Origin: Penium margaritaceum
Taxonomy: Eukaryota; Streptophyta; Zygnematophyceae; Desmidiales; Peniaceae
Reading direction: 5' to 3'
Length of the DNA stretch: 40,288 bases
NCBI GenBank assembly: GCA_023375785.1
Contig: SZWC01001552.1
Coordinates: forward strand, 151,459 to 191,746
Part shown: positions 1 to 9,590 of the stretch, piece after piece
Position numbering within the stretch: position 1 is the first letter of the stretch
How the letters are laid out: the number at the start of each line of letters is the position of its first letter
Translations under genes and position numbers: made by a program
Notes under the pieces: generated by a model
Seen by the model: only the letters and a program-made list of their open reading frames with translations
Told to the model about the DNA's origin: nothing
Database searches by the model: none

Positions 1-155
1 GGGGGGGGGGGGGATTTACGCCTCATTAAACGGGTATCTGCTGTAAAGCACGGTTAAAGTTTGCAGAAGTTTCGACCGGCCTTGGTTGCCGTCCAGGGGG
101 AAGGTACCAACTTTTGCAATAGCAAAAAAGGTGTTACATTATACAACATTTTTTT

Positions 156-178
156 GGGGGAGGGGGTGGGGGGGGGGG
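156..178 (+). repeat. G-rich run, possible G-quadruplex
   Basis: After a T-run there are three G-tracts of 5, 5 and 11 or more bases, separated by single A and T bases. This is long enough to fold as a four-stranded G structure on the plus strand. It may equally be a low-quality or collapsed homopolymer, since the window also begins with poly-G. Confidence 0.45.
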
Positions 179-347
179 CGTTTCCAAAAACAGACAAGCG
201 AGTAGTTAAAACATGATACCTGATGATAGGAGGCTCTTCCGCCTGTTACGTAGGATGTGTTATGAGAAATAGAAAGAATACTAAAAACATCATGACCAAA
301 ACCAAAAACTTCTGGATGGCTCAGTACGCAAACGGGGAATATTATGG

Positions 348-400
348 CGTTACAACATACCCCTTACATTGGGGTATATTGTAACGTCACAATGTACCCC
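348..400. repeat. Hairpin with a third copy of its arm
   Basis: A 16-bp arm (348-363) pairs with 371-386 with one mismatch around a 7-nt loop. The same 16-bp motif recurs in direct orientation at 385-400 with three changes, starting inside the end of the second arm. The motif contains CGTTACAA and ends in ACCCC. I cannot say what it is; a decayed miniature transposon end or a protein-binding cluster would both fit. Confidence 0.6.
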
Positions 401-1561
401 GCGGGTCATCACGGGGTTTCTTGTGAGAAAAAAATTACAACGATTCTTCTGGTAAGAAAAGGCAAGCGGGGTGACCGGTATTCAAATGTCTAGTGACGGG
501 GGGTTTGGCGAGTTTGGTCTCCAAACCCGGGGTATCTGGATATTTTCCTGGTCTGTAGTACACCTCGCTGTCCACTTCCCAAACAACCTTAGGTTGGTTG
601 CAAAGAGTTGAGTAGGGATCTGTTTTGTATACAAGCAAAACTACAAGATTCACGACAAGCACAGTTTGCATTTTCCGTTTGTATGTGTCTACAAAAAAGC
701 TTCCAAAGAGACCAATCATAGGCCTTTTTCATCCATTTTTTATAAATAGACAATTCCCACTTTCAAGTAGGAATGCCTTTCTTTAACTACTAAATTTTGT
801 GTAACGCAATCCAACACTGCTCAACTTTATATCTGAAATGTATTGGATTTATCTGCAATGGATGATTGAACTTCCTTTACTCGTCGATCTTATCCTTGCA
901 GAACAAGGAAGATGAGATTGAGCATTTTGTTTCCTCTAGATGGTCAAAAAGACAATCAGCCGAGATCAAACAGGTACTGTAAGATCAGTACTCCTTCCAA
1001 GAACACTCGTCCGTGTTAGTACACTGCTGAAAACTTTCCACTCACCTGATCATATGACGGAGATACAAATGAACGTACAATGACCACGAACACTTTACCG
1101 GTTATGTTCCGCCTCCCCTCCTCCACTCCCCTCCCCAGCCCAGACCCGTCCCTCCCCCTCCCACTTTTGCAAGACAAACAGAGTGCGACGATTGACATGT
1201 CGCCAATGACCATGTTCACGGAGTGTTGACAAGCAAAGTGCTTGCCAATCAACTAAGCGAATACGAGACAATCTCAAAAAATCTGCAAGAGGGAATGCTG
1301 CAGATGGCCCTCACTGTAGAAGAATGATCCATTCAGACATGAAACCAAAATAGACAGCGACAAATATCCTCAAAAGACACCTTCAACATTTGAGTTGGGA
1401 CATACGTCAACATATTGTAGCATAAATACTATGAACCTATCAATGATATAAAAAAGAATCAATTCAGAAACTTGAAGAATATTCAAATCATCCTGATCTT
1501 TATGCGATAGATATTCACAGATCATGAAGTACACGAATGAAGGAAAACTCCTGTAAATCTT

Positions 1562-1935
1562 CTAAGAACTTTTCCTAAGGAAATTATGTATGTACAATAC
1601 TGTTGAGGTGTATAAAAGACGCATGATTGACTCTAACTCAGAAGGGACTAAAACTGGCATGGGAGGAGGTGTGCCAGAAGGGACTGAGAATGACATGGGA
1701 GCAGGTGTGCCAGAAGGGACTGACACTAGGACACAAGCAGGTGTGTCAGAGGGAGCCGACAAGGGCATTGGACCGACAGCCATACTGGCCGGATTATCAT
1801 CAGCCAGCGACTGAACCACAGGTGAGGAGGCCTGGATGAGCCCATCCGCAGGTCTAGACTCCCCCATCCATCGGGAAGACACATAGGTGGAGACGTGGTT
1901 GGCAACCAGTGATAGGATGTCGAATAGGTTGTTGT
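1562..1935 (-). pseudogene. Copia integrase-RT spacer with peptide repeats (copy I)
   Basis: The open frame 1882-1562 (106 codons) continues the polyprotein beyond the integrase end. It is rich in Pro, Ser, Thr and Val and holds tandem 12-residue units built on VPSGTPxPM. Copia elements have a poorly conserved linker here, often low in complexity. The element is lost immediately beyond it, so the RT never follows. Confidence 0.65.
1635..1778. repeat. 36-bp tandem repeat, about 4 units
   Basis: Units begin at about 1635, 1671, 1707 and 1743, each 36 bp. The plus strand carries GTGCCAGAAGGGACTGA at the start of the best units. Read on the minus strand, the period is exactly 12 codons, so the repeat grew without breaking the polyprotein frame. 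The outer units are more diverged than the middle pair. Confidence 0.75.
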
Positions 1936-1984
1936 AGGTGAGACCCTCAAAGAAGAGAGTTTCTAGAGACTCGACGATGCGGTG

Positions 1985-2626
1985 ACGAGGGGAGTCCTAA
2001 AAGTGCCAGGCCTTCGACCAAGGGAAAATTCCGAGGAAGGCACACATGCGATTATGAGGTGAGACCTTGGACCCATGATGGTCCTCGGTGTACCAGAAGT
2101 AGGTTAGGGATCCCCAAACATGAGCAAGACGGTGTTTGGCGTCATGGCCAAATTGTAACTTGAACGGTGTGACATGGTCTGGAAGAGGACCATGCGGTAG
2201 GCGGTTCCAAACCCACTTCATGTAGGAAAACCCCTCAAAGGCGAAGGACTATGGAAGGCCGCACTCAGACCGCATGGCGTGCAATGCATCCTCCATGGTG
2301 CGGTTTCGATGCTCAGACACGCCGTTATGTTATGGTGTAGCAGGGACAGAGAGCTAGTGAAAACTACCGCGCTCTGCAAACAAGGTGTCCATCTCGCCTA
2401 AGAACTCACCATAACAATCCAAGCGGAACATGTGGAGGGTCTGATGAGACTGGTGCTCAGCCATCACCAGCCATAGGCAAACTGCTAGGGCGGCATCGCT
2501 CTTGTGACAGAGGCTATAGACCCAGCTTATCTGGGTAAAGTCATCAGTCAGGTTGAGGACATATCGTCCCTGATCTGAGAGAGACTCAACAGGAAGGGGA
2601 CTGAGAAGGTCCGAGTGGACCAATTC
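1985..2626 (-). pseudogene. Copia integrase (copy I)
   Basis: The integrase core (retroviral-type DDE fold) that would join element cDNA to the host chromosome. The first catalytic aspartate is in LVHSDLLSP (about 2600-2625) and the second in LNLTDDFTQISWVY (about 2518-2560). The usual R-S-D-N-G-G-E-F segment is degraded to RLDCYGEF (about 2400-2430). The glutamate segment HNGVSEHRNRT is at 2298-2330. C-terminal residues at 2221-1997 read FKLQFG and MCAFLGI, matching the copia 'K-C-x-F-L-G-Y' end. Stops lie between these blocks. Confidence 0.85.
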
Positions 2627-2947
2627 AAGCGGTCACGGTACCGAGGAAGTTGAGTCAAGGTAACTGCAACGATGCACCTTCCCCTGAGCACAGAAGAGAC
2701 AGTCGGTCTCGGGTGGCTTCTCAAAAGAAGCCCCATCAAGACCGAGTCCGAATGAGCTTGGACAGTGTCGGAGCTCACATGACATAGACGGTGATGCTGT
2801 AGACACTGGTGTTCTAGGGAGAGAACACTAGTGAAAAAACACCCGAGTAGATGCAAAGGAAGGAAAGGAGGCAGAGGAAGTGTTGCAAGACACACGATAC
2901 AGGTCATTGACAACTGAGGCATGAAGAACAATGGCACAATTTTCAAG
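2627..2947 (-). pseudogene. Copia GAG-pre-integrase segment (copy I)
   Basis: This segment joins protease to integrase in copia polyproteins and holds the HHCC zinc-binding site. A frame near 2774-2810 reads LQHHRLCHVSSD, matching the family pattern W-H-x-R-L-G-H. About 70 bp downstream, in another frame, CLFCAQGKVHRCSY (about 2659-2703) gives the C-x2-C half. A frameshift between the two halves and a stop before integrase show the copy is dead. Confidence 0.75.
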
Positions 2948-3239
2948 AGTAGTCACGGTGGCATGATCCTAGACCAATCAAGGGACTACTCACACTCTGT
3001 GTAGCAATGAACGCATCCACAGTTATAGTAGTGGAAAGAACGTCCACTACCACTGCTCATCAGCTCCTGCTACTGATGTTGCTATCCTTTGTAGCATCTA
3101 TTTTTTCCCTTCTTCAAAATGCGGCCACTGCAATGCCCTCAATCTGGCCGCTCAGGGTAGAGGAGGAGGAGGAGGAAGTGGTGGAGGTTGGAATGGTGAA
3201 CTAGGACTGAGGCGTAGGAGGGGTCGCAAACACTGCTGC

Positions 3240-4393
3240 AACAAGTGGACTTTATTGATGGGCGACAGGAGCCTCGTGAGCCAATGTCACCTGAAGAAAG
3301 TAGCAATGAGCCCAAGAAAGAAGCTGCAGTGACTCAGACAACTTGGAAAGGGCCACACAGTCGAAGCTTGTAAAGAGCTTCATGTGGTCCAAGTGCACTT
3401 CCATCATGATGGTGTTGAGTACCCACAGTTGCGTCCTGCCACTAGTCCCAAGATGCATGTGAAAGCGCATGGCGCATCTCCAACAGTCTACTGCAAGCTC
3501 CATGGGACCCTAGCAAAGGGAGTGTAACTCACGTAGTCGAGCCGCCCTTGTGGCATGGGTCTCTACAGCAAGCGGTATTAGGGCCAGCTCTAATCACTCG
3601 TGTGGTTTTGCTCTAGTCCCGGTCCCAGCCTCATCTACAAAGGGGCGAAAGTTGACACAGTCTACTGCGACATGGCGTAAAGCAGATCGCGTATCGCTCT
3701 CGCTCATGTCTGGACCTGGTGAGCGTCGCGAGTCTGGTACTGGCTATGGTAGTCAGGCCAGACGCCCTCAAGGTTGGACCAAACCTGAAACAAAATCTCC
3801 CATCAATGAAAGTCCTCATTGCTATCATAACAGAGTGGAGGTGTCTCAAAGCCCTTCGGTCGCTGCTCTGTGGAGGGGGCAACCTCAGGCTCGGGAGATG
3901 GTGGACGAGGCACAGGGAGACCACCACTGAGAGAAACACCACCAAAGGTGAATGCTGTTGAATGAAGTGGCTGGTTGTGACGGCGAGAAGGTGGCGGGGT
4001 GAGAGGCTGGGACCCCAGACCTAGTTCACTAATGCGCTCCTCAAGGATGTGAATCTTGTGTGTCCTCCTCCATCCCCCCCCCTCATCCTAAGTGTCAACA
4101 TGTGATGAGGGGTACTCATGCCAAAGTGTGATATATGGCATACACTGCTGAACGGATAGTGCAGCTCCAACAGGTCCTCCTGGTGTCTATTGTGAGGCCC
4201 CTGAATGACCGCTCAGTAACTCTACAATCTCCTATAGTTGCCTCAGTCTGATTCTGCTACTGGCGGCGTATCTCATCCTGCGTCCACAAAGCTCGTCGAT
4301 CGCAAGTGACTCCGATTTTGAACTCATGATGCCCGAAGAGGAGGAAGAGGAGGGATCTCCTAGCCCCTTGCCCTTGTCACGGAATGGCGGCAT
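3240..4393 (-). pseudogene. Copia gag remnant (copy I)
   Basis: The most likely start is the ATG at 4393-4391, which opens a frame beginning MPPFRDKGKG, followed by a serine run. It is broken by stops after about 55 and 80 codons. Further on, an open frame at 3503-3252 (83 codons) fits the alpha-helical gag core seen in UBN2-type copia gags, but only weakly. A CCHC zinc knuckle was not found with confidence; remnants resembling H-F-E-E lie near 3100. Gag would form the virus-like particle. The assignment rests mainly on position upstream of the pre-integrase and integrase segments. Confidence 0.5.
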
Positions 4394-5769
4394 CAGTGCT
4401 ATTCAGTATGGGTCCAAACGTCAACATTGACAGAATCACAAACTGCTGGTGTTTTTCAAGGCGATGGAACGCTGGCAAAAACTGATATGGGCGAAGTGTG
4501 GGTGCTGATGTCATCACCTACAGTGATGAAATCAGCATGAAGGTTGTCCAAATGAAGCCAAATTTGGAGCGATTATATGCCAGAGGATGCTGAATGCAAT
4601 GGTGGTGGTTTCCTGAAAAGATACTTTAATAAAATCACCGTTTTCTTTTCAGCCCAAAATCTGGGAAAATGGAGAGCGTTGTTTTTATTTCCTTTGATCC
4701 TTCAGGGCACAAAATGAGGCAGGAGTTGATGTGACTGATAGGTTTTTTCAAGAGCTTTAAAACGAGCACTTACATTCCAAAAACGGTGGTTATATAGGGC
4801 AGTTGCACTCTCTCACGACGGGGGGTGATAGGTGTGACCTGAGTGAAGCTTGTGAGAACCCTCACGGACCCCTTCGCAACATCACGTGTCCGAACTACTA
4901 CTGGAGTTGGTTGGAAAACCCTTGGTTTCCCCGTGGTGGTGGCATTGCGATGTGGTTACAAGGGTATCTCTGCTGGAAAAATCTGCTACGGCGGGTCACC
5001 GTGGCTTTGTGGGTCCTTCCAGGACCGTGGCTTTAGCTGTGAATCTCACTTCTGCTGCCACTGCTGCGTCTCTGCTGCACAGCTCAGTGAGGGATTCCTT
5101 GCTGCTAGTGCAAGGCATCCCTCACTAGTACATGAGAATTTTCTAGGAAACTTCCTAGCCTTGCTGCTGCTGACGTGAAGACACAGTCCACTTAGCTGGC
5201 ACACTAACAAGCAAGCAGGTGCAAGGAACAGCAAGAGTTAGGCTAGGGAGATGCACAAAGTATCATATGCTCTAATAGCTTTCTAATATAGAGAGAAACG
5301 ACAATGAAAACCATACAACATAAATACCTGCCATGGCGCACGACGGTTGACGCACACGGCAGTGTCATTTTGTCCTGAAACCGGCCCAAAATCAGTGTTT
5401 TGGCCGCAACTATGTGCACTGAAATCCAAACGCAACACCGTCTGAACCTAGAGATGTAGAATCTCAAGCTGGAAATCATGACTGGTCACACGCGTATGTC
5501 CGGAATTGATCAGAGGACACATAATGTAAAACATGCAAATCGGACTCAAGACTCAGTCCATCGAGAAAACTATAGCGACTGCAAAAATATTGCAGAGTAC
5601 CCTAGCAAGCACCCAAAATGTTGTAGCAGCTGTCTGGCAGCTGCAAATGGGTGGAGGCACCACATGTCTATGCTCTGATCCATATCAGGGATTTGCACAA
5701 GCATGGACACAGTCGAGTGGTCACATTAAGTTGTACAAACAGACGGGAAATACTCACATCACAACAAGG
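4394..5769. other. Unassigned stretch between copia I and gypsy Z
   Basis: No recognisable domain. It could contain the leader and 5' LTR of copia I, which should lie directly to the right of 4393. However, I found no second LTR copy in the window to compare with, and no clear primer-binding site. Two hairpins lie at 5086-5126 and 5143-5158. The plus-strand open frame 4843-5178 covers them and has no familiar motif. Confidence 0.5.
5086..5158. repeat. Two adjacent hairpins
   Basis: The first has 16-bp arms (5086-5101 and 5111-5126, one mismatch) around a 9-nt loop. Seventeen bases later, 5143-5158 is a palindrome with 7-bp arms around AC. The arms are shorter than a usual plant microRNA precursor. 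The cause is unknown. Confidence 0.6.
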
Positions 5770-5904
5770 TTAGGACATTTGGCCAAAAGACTCTCGATCG
5801 AAGGGAGTAAATACTTTGAGGTCGACGTGTAGTGGGCTGCAAATGTTATGACAAAAACATCCATGCGCAGAGTTTAGCGATGTGTGTACGTCAGGGACAT
5901 GACA
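5770..5904 (-). repeat. Gypsy Z 3' LTR, truncated
   Basis: About the last 135 bp of the plus-strand view of the gypsy LTR. It aligns with the same part of the LTRs at 7977-8467, 12772-13310, 20684-21157 and 31161-31695, through shared blocks such as GGCCAAAA, TGTACGTCAGGGACAT and a terminal GACA. The rest of the LTR (about 350 bp) is missing on the left, where unrelated sequence begins. Confidence 0.75.
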
Positions 5905-5918
5905 CTTCCTCCCCTTTT
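5905..5918 (-). promoter_or_regulatory. Polypurine tract, gypsy Z
   Basis: The plus strand reads CTTCCTCCCCTTTT, so the element strand carries the purine run AAAAGGGGAGGAAG right beside the 3' LTR, where plus-strand DNA synthesis is primed. The same run occurs in gypsy A (8468-8481), and a weaker one in gypsy C (27602-27615). Confidence 0.8.
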
Positions 5919-6489
5919 AGTCGCGACGTCCCGGCGCGTTAACGGACGTAGGCCGGTGAGGATGATAGTAGCCGTTGATTAGATGATCGACATCTAGGAG
6001 GTTGTCATAGGGCTTCTAGCTGTTGAGTACGGTGCCGTAGCCATGGTACTTGACCATATACGTGGTCATTTTTCCATTGCATCGATGTCCGAGGATGTCT
6101 TCAATCACGTACTCTGTATCCCCATCCACTTGCACAGAAGGTGGTGGTGCAACGTTTGTGCCGAGGAAGCTTGTAATGGAGTCCCGGTAGTACTTGAGCT
6201 TACTGATGTGGAAAACTGGATGGATCGCCATGATGTCAGGAAGGCAAAGTCGAATGACGACAGGGGTTTGCATTTATTTGATCTCAAACGGTCCCAACAA
6301 TCCGGATTTAAGCTTCATGGAGTCCTTTCCTTGTACTTTCATACTCGCTGAGCTGAGGAGGATGCGATCGTTAGTGTTGAACATGTCATTGCTATGATTT
6401 CGGTTGGTCGCTTGCTTCATAGCTGCTTGAGGTACGCACAGCACTTGAATTTTTTGGCATCCAAGGTAACCTTCCACAAATAATTGCAA
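5919..6489 (-). pseudogene. Gypsy integrase C-terminus and chromodomain (copy Z)
   Basis: A 71-codon frame (6489-6274) carries the end of a Ty3/gypsy integrase, including RILLSS and a final GLLGPFEIK. The next frame (6273-6016) starts near HPVFHISKLKYYRDS and then has the chromodomain segment DTEYVIEDILGH followed by YMVKYHGYG. Chromodomains bind methylated histone tails and steer chromoviruses into heterochromatin. The two frames are broken by a shift, and everything upstream (integrase core, RT, gag) is gone: at about 6490 the strand of homology flips. Confidence 0.9.
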
Positions 6490-7390
6490 CAGCTGATTGC
6501 ATCGACATCACTGACTACAGGGCTCACATGCAAGAATCCAATGGTTGTGTTTGACCTGTAAAAAATAAGCTCTGTCTTGCACGACTACTGGAAGCAACAT
6601 CAGCAGGCAAAACCGGGGAGAATTCATAGAGAAAAAAGAGGAGGAGACAGGAAATCGTTAAGGGCAGGAGTAGACGACAAACCTCCCCTCTAGTCAGAAA
6701 AATATCTATCAATGGATCACCTATCTGAATGGCTCACGTTTCAACACACGAGGATTCCTGAGATTGCAAATGTTTACGAGGGAGTGAGGAAGATCCGGTG
6801 GCGTTAGTGACACGAGTGCAAAAATGGGTTGTGAAATTTGCAAAACTGTACCGGCACTATCAAATGGAGGAGCTTCTCACTTTTTTTTTTCAGTGAGAAC
6901 ATGGCTCTGAAGCTGGGTTTGCGGATCAAACTAGAGGTGTTTGAAGGAAAAACCGTCACCGGACACCTACAGATCTGTGGTCCTTGCAAATCTCTCTGAT
7001 TTAAATTCAGAAATCTGCAGAATATAACGGTGTAGGTGACTTGCCAAATGAGCAACCATAGTATCACCCTTGGGCGAGATTTTGTGTACCAATTCAATTT
7101 TCAGGTAGACTGGAGCAGTGGCATAGTGTACGTTAGTATTAATGGTAAGAAACAATACTTGTCTCTGATCGAGCAACCCACGATGAAATGGTGGTTATAG
7201 TTGTGGTAAATGGTAACTTGCTAGGCTCTACTACGGCAGGATCTGGCACATGCCTGCACAAAAATGAAAACCTATACCCCGGGTTTCATGAGGGGGTGGA
7301 TTTTTGTAAGGTTGTTATTTCAGAAAATAGCATAAGGTACATTAAAACATTGAGTTTTCAATTCTCCATTCTTGAGGTGCCAGGATTCTA
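6490..7390 (+). pseudogene. Inverted gypsy gag end and protease (copy Y)
   Basis: This piece codes on the plus strand, opposite to its neighbours. A degraded CCHC knuckle begins with CLTC at 6548-6559. The following gag tail (KQHQQAKPGR, then SEKYLS) matches the gag tail of gypsy A. A retropepsin-like region follows from about 6870: FFSENMALKLGLR, then FEGKTVTGHL. Near 7050-7140 come HSITLGRDF and DWSSGIVYVSING, typical of the end of a gypsy protease. Stops are frequent and the catalytic Asp-Ser/Thr-Gly triplet is not preserved. It merges into unassigned sequence by about 7390. Confidence 0.75.
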
Positions 7391-7688
7391 GGCCAACTTT
7401 CATTGGCCGGAATCCTTAAAGAAGTTCTCCAAATCTTAGACTACCGACCACCCGTTCCATCGCGGTCCTCCATTGCGAGGGCCTCGATCACATCAAACAT
7501 GGTGGGAGCTGTACTGCAATAGAGAGGGAGGGACTGCGAGGGGGGGAAGGGTGGTTGACGAAGTGCCGAATTACGAACGTCGGCCGATTTTTTGTCATCT
7601 ACCCCCCTATACCCCTGAATTCTATCACAATCCTCCATCTCAATAGCCACAATGGAGGGACGAGACGTAGCACTGCAGGCTCTCTCTT

Positions 7689-7730
7689 ACCATGCTCAAG
7701 CAGTGAAATGTGTCGCTGTTTGAGCATGGT
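7689..7730. repeat. 15-bp-arm hairpin
   Basis: Arms at 7689-7703 and 7716-7730 (ACCATGCTCAAGCAG against its complement, one mismatch) flank a 12-nt loop. The related repeat at about 31730-31775 keeps the left arm well and the right arm partly. Confidence 0.75.
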
Positions 7731-7736
7731 GAAAAT

Positions 7737-7836
7737 GGATGCGTGTATGGGGCTTTTTGTTGCCGGAAAGGGGCGGATGGGGTTTCTTCTTCGGATGCAG
7801 GAATGGGACTTTTAATTCCGTAATGGGGGCGGATGG
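7737..7836. repeat. Diverged 44-bp tandem pair
   Basis: Units at 7737-7780 and 7793-7836 both start GGATGC, have ATGGG and CTTTT in the middle, and end GGGGCGGATGG. By hand count they agree at 32 of 44 positions. A 12-base spacer separates them. Confidence 0.6.
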
Positions 7837-7976
7837 TGCTCATTGTTCCAAGATCCATATGAGGTTCACGCATGACAAGAAAAAATGGTAGCCAATATTC
7901 TCACCGCCAGCGACTCTCACTTCATTAACGCTATGCTGCCAAAAGATGAAAGAAAAAATACCCACCTGTTTAGTCA

Positions 7977-8467
7977 TGTGTCTTATGTCGAGCGGAACGT
8001 GGATGGTTCACAAGGAATCGGGACAGTTGGGTCACTTGTATTTGGTGGTAATTTTAGTTTGATGACATGTCAAGCGCATACATACAATAGCAAGAAACAA
8101 AATGAGGCATATGTTGGGTCTTGGGCCCTCGAGTGGAGTGACAAGTGCGATGTTGTGTCGTGAGTGGTCGCTCTGAGAAACTCCGTCGAGGAGTCCAGAT
8201 GTTTTGAGAATATTGAGGCACTTCTCTGTGAAATTCCAAAGCCATCAAGACTTTGACCAAACAGCATTGAAGCATTGACCATTCTAGAAAGTGGCCAAAA
8301 TTGTTCAAACCTTTGGAGATCAAACACCGAAGGCCAGGGCAGGTGGCCAAAATGCCCTCTGCCGAGCGGCGTAAGAATCCTGAGGATGACGCACGGTGGA
8401 AAACAAATGTCAAGGGGAAAATTCCCACTTGTAAAGTTTAGAGAATCATGTAATCTAGCACATAACA
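7977..8467 (-). repeat. Gypsy A 3' LTR
   Basis: About 490 bp, starting TGTGTCTTATG and ending CATAACA, next to the PPT. It aligns along its whole length with 12772-13310, through shared blocks such as GCGGAACGTGGATG, AAGAAACA and GAAAGTGG. A 132-codon minus frame covers most of it (8468-8070) and is in frame with the end of the chromodomain polyprotein. Confidence 0.85.
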
Positions 8468-8481
8468 TTTCCTCCCCTTTT
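8468..8481 (-). promoter_or_regulatory. Polypurine tract, gypsy A
   Basis: The plus strand reads TTTCCTCCCCTTTT directly after the LTR end CATAACA, giving an element-strand purine run nearly identical to that of copy Z. It lies inside a stretch that still translates as polyprotein sequence. Confidence 0.8.
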
Positions 8482-9590
8482 AGCCAAAAAAAATCTCGAG
8501 GTGTTAGCAGATAGAGGCCAGTGACGCCTAGAGTAGCAATCAGATTATCGATGTTGCGGAGGTTCTCATAGGGTTGCCAGATGTTGTGTGTATCATGATA
8601 GCCGTGCTACTTGATGAAATGTCGATTCATTTATTCAAGGTTTTGATGTCCGAGGATGTCATTAAGTACGTACTGTGGGTCCCCTTCCACCTGAATTGGA
8701 GGTAGAGGGGCAACAAACTTGCTGCAGAATCTCTCGTCGGGGTCTTAGTAGTGCTTGAGCTTGTTGACGTAGAAAACCGGATGAATTTCCAGACTGTCGA
8801 GTAGGCAAAGTTGAGTGACGACCAGAATTTGCGTGTGCTCGATCTCAAATGATCACAATTATCAGGATTTGAGTTTCGTGAAATCGTCTCTGCACAATTG
8901 GATGTTTGTTGAGCTAAGTATGATGCTGCTGCTAGTGTTGAAGGCATCATTGCTGCAATGTTGGTCTGCTACTCCCTTCATGACCCCTGCGTCTTGGCAA
9001 GGATGTGCCGTGTTTCCTCCTAGATGCTAGAGAAGTCACAGCGATGGATATCGGCCGTGTCAATGTTGCTTTGACTCTACAAGTTTGCCGTCGATAACCT
9101 CAAACAGAATTTTATTGCCCAATCAGTCTTGTGGATCTTGCAGAAAATGCGAAGAAGTTGTTCGAGCATCTGATTGGTTCGATTGGATTTCCTGTCGATT
9201 CGGGATGGAAAACCATCAGCTGGATCTGACTGCTTTAAAGTTTCAGCAATCAACACCAAAAATGGATGGTAAATTGACCGTCTTTATCACTAATAATGGT
9301 ACATGGTACTCTGTGTAGCCATACGATGTAGTTTAGAAACAATTGCGCTGACCTCTCGGTGGTGATGATGGTGGTCATCGGAATGAAGTGGGAAATTCTT
9401 GAAAATCTGTCCACCACCACAAGGATGGCTTCATATCCCTCGGGAGTGGTGGAAATTCCCATCAAAAAGTCCGTCTTGATGTCGACCCACAGTTGTAATG
9501 GAACAATGAGAGGTTGGAGCAATCCCGGTGGCCTTGTGCTACTAGATTTTTGCTGCTAATAGGTGGTCCATATTTTTCATAATACTACCA
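8482..9590 (-). pseudogene. Gypsy A integrase with chromodomain
   Basis: The integrase core is clear in the frame 9522-9250: the first catalytic Asp in LWVDIKTDFLMGI, then ILVVVDRFSRISHFIPM, and IISDKDGQFT with the second Asp. The HPQTDG-like glutamate segment is in the frame 9259-9077 (DGFPSRIDRKSNRTNQMLEQ), with Lys-Ser-Asn where Gln-Ser-Glu is usual. The C-terminal part (about 8900-8530) gives HPVFYVNKLKHY and a chromodomain reading DPQYVLNDILGH, with stops inside. The N-terminal HHCC region is around 9590-9700 (KECHETRPRGNFGKEKT). Confidence 0.88.

Larger units (their letters stand above)
1..1559. other. Left flank, no recognisable gene
   Basis: I see no domain or convincing coding frame here on either strand. 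The window opens with a run of 13 G. A G-rich run lies at 156-178, a nested hairpin at 348-400, and a C-rich tract at 1111-1162. The part from about 1270 to 1559 is AT-rich and featureless. The short open frames at 435-719 and 1016-1252 (both minus) show no motif, and their composition follows the surrounding DNA. Confidence 0.6.
1560..4393 (-). mobile_element. Ty1/copia family 1, copy I, 3'-truncated
   Basis: On the minus strand the order is gag, remnant protease region, GAG-pre-integrase, integrase, then a repeat-rich spacer, which is the Ty1/copia order. The element stops at about 1560, before reverse transcriptase, so RT, RNase H and the 3' LTR are missing. The 5' LTR and PBS were not found to the right of 4393. 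Copy H (37270-40165) belongs to the same family: both share the GPLP..VT segment, the H-R-I/V-E-S segment after integrase, and tandem peptide repeats in the spacer. Frameshifts and in-frame stops break every domain. Confidence 0.85.
7391..7976. other. Unassigned repeat-bearing stretch
   Basis: No retroelement domain is visible. On the minus strand a 69-codon frame (7650-7441) and a 77-codon frame (7873-7640) are open. About 250 bp (roughly 7500-7770) have a relative in opposite orientation at 31698-31927. It holds a hairpin (7689-7730) and a diverged 44-bp tandem pair. The stretch lies directly left of the 3' LTR of gypsy A, so it is older host or element DNA into which A may have inserted. 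Confidence 0.5.

Noticed and set aside
435..719. Minus-strand open frame of 94 codons
   Set aside because: No motif, no neighbouring gene and no clear start context. It begins in hydrophobic residues but is short, and such frames are expected by chance.
1635..1778. CRISPR-like array
   Set aside because: Units are contiguous without spacers and are in frame with a retroelement polyprotein. It is a tandem repeat, and the setting is eukaryotic.
3550..3961. Open frames on both strands near copia I gag
   Set aside because: The plus frames have no motif. The minus frame may be gag, but its Arg-rich, alternating composition does not support a separate gene.
4803..5178. Three overlapping plus-strand frames
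   Set aside because: Low-complexity Cys/Leu-rich translation over a hairpin region; no family resemblance.
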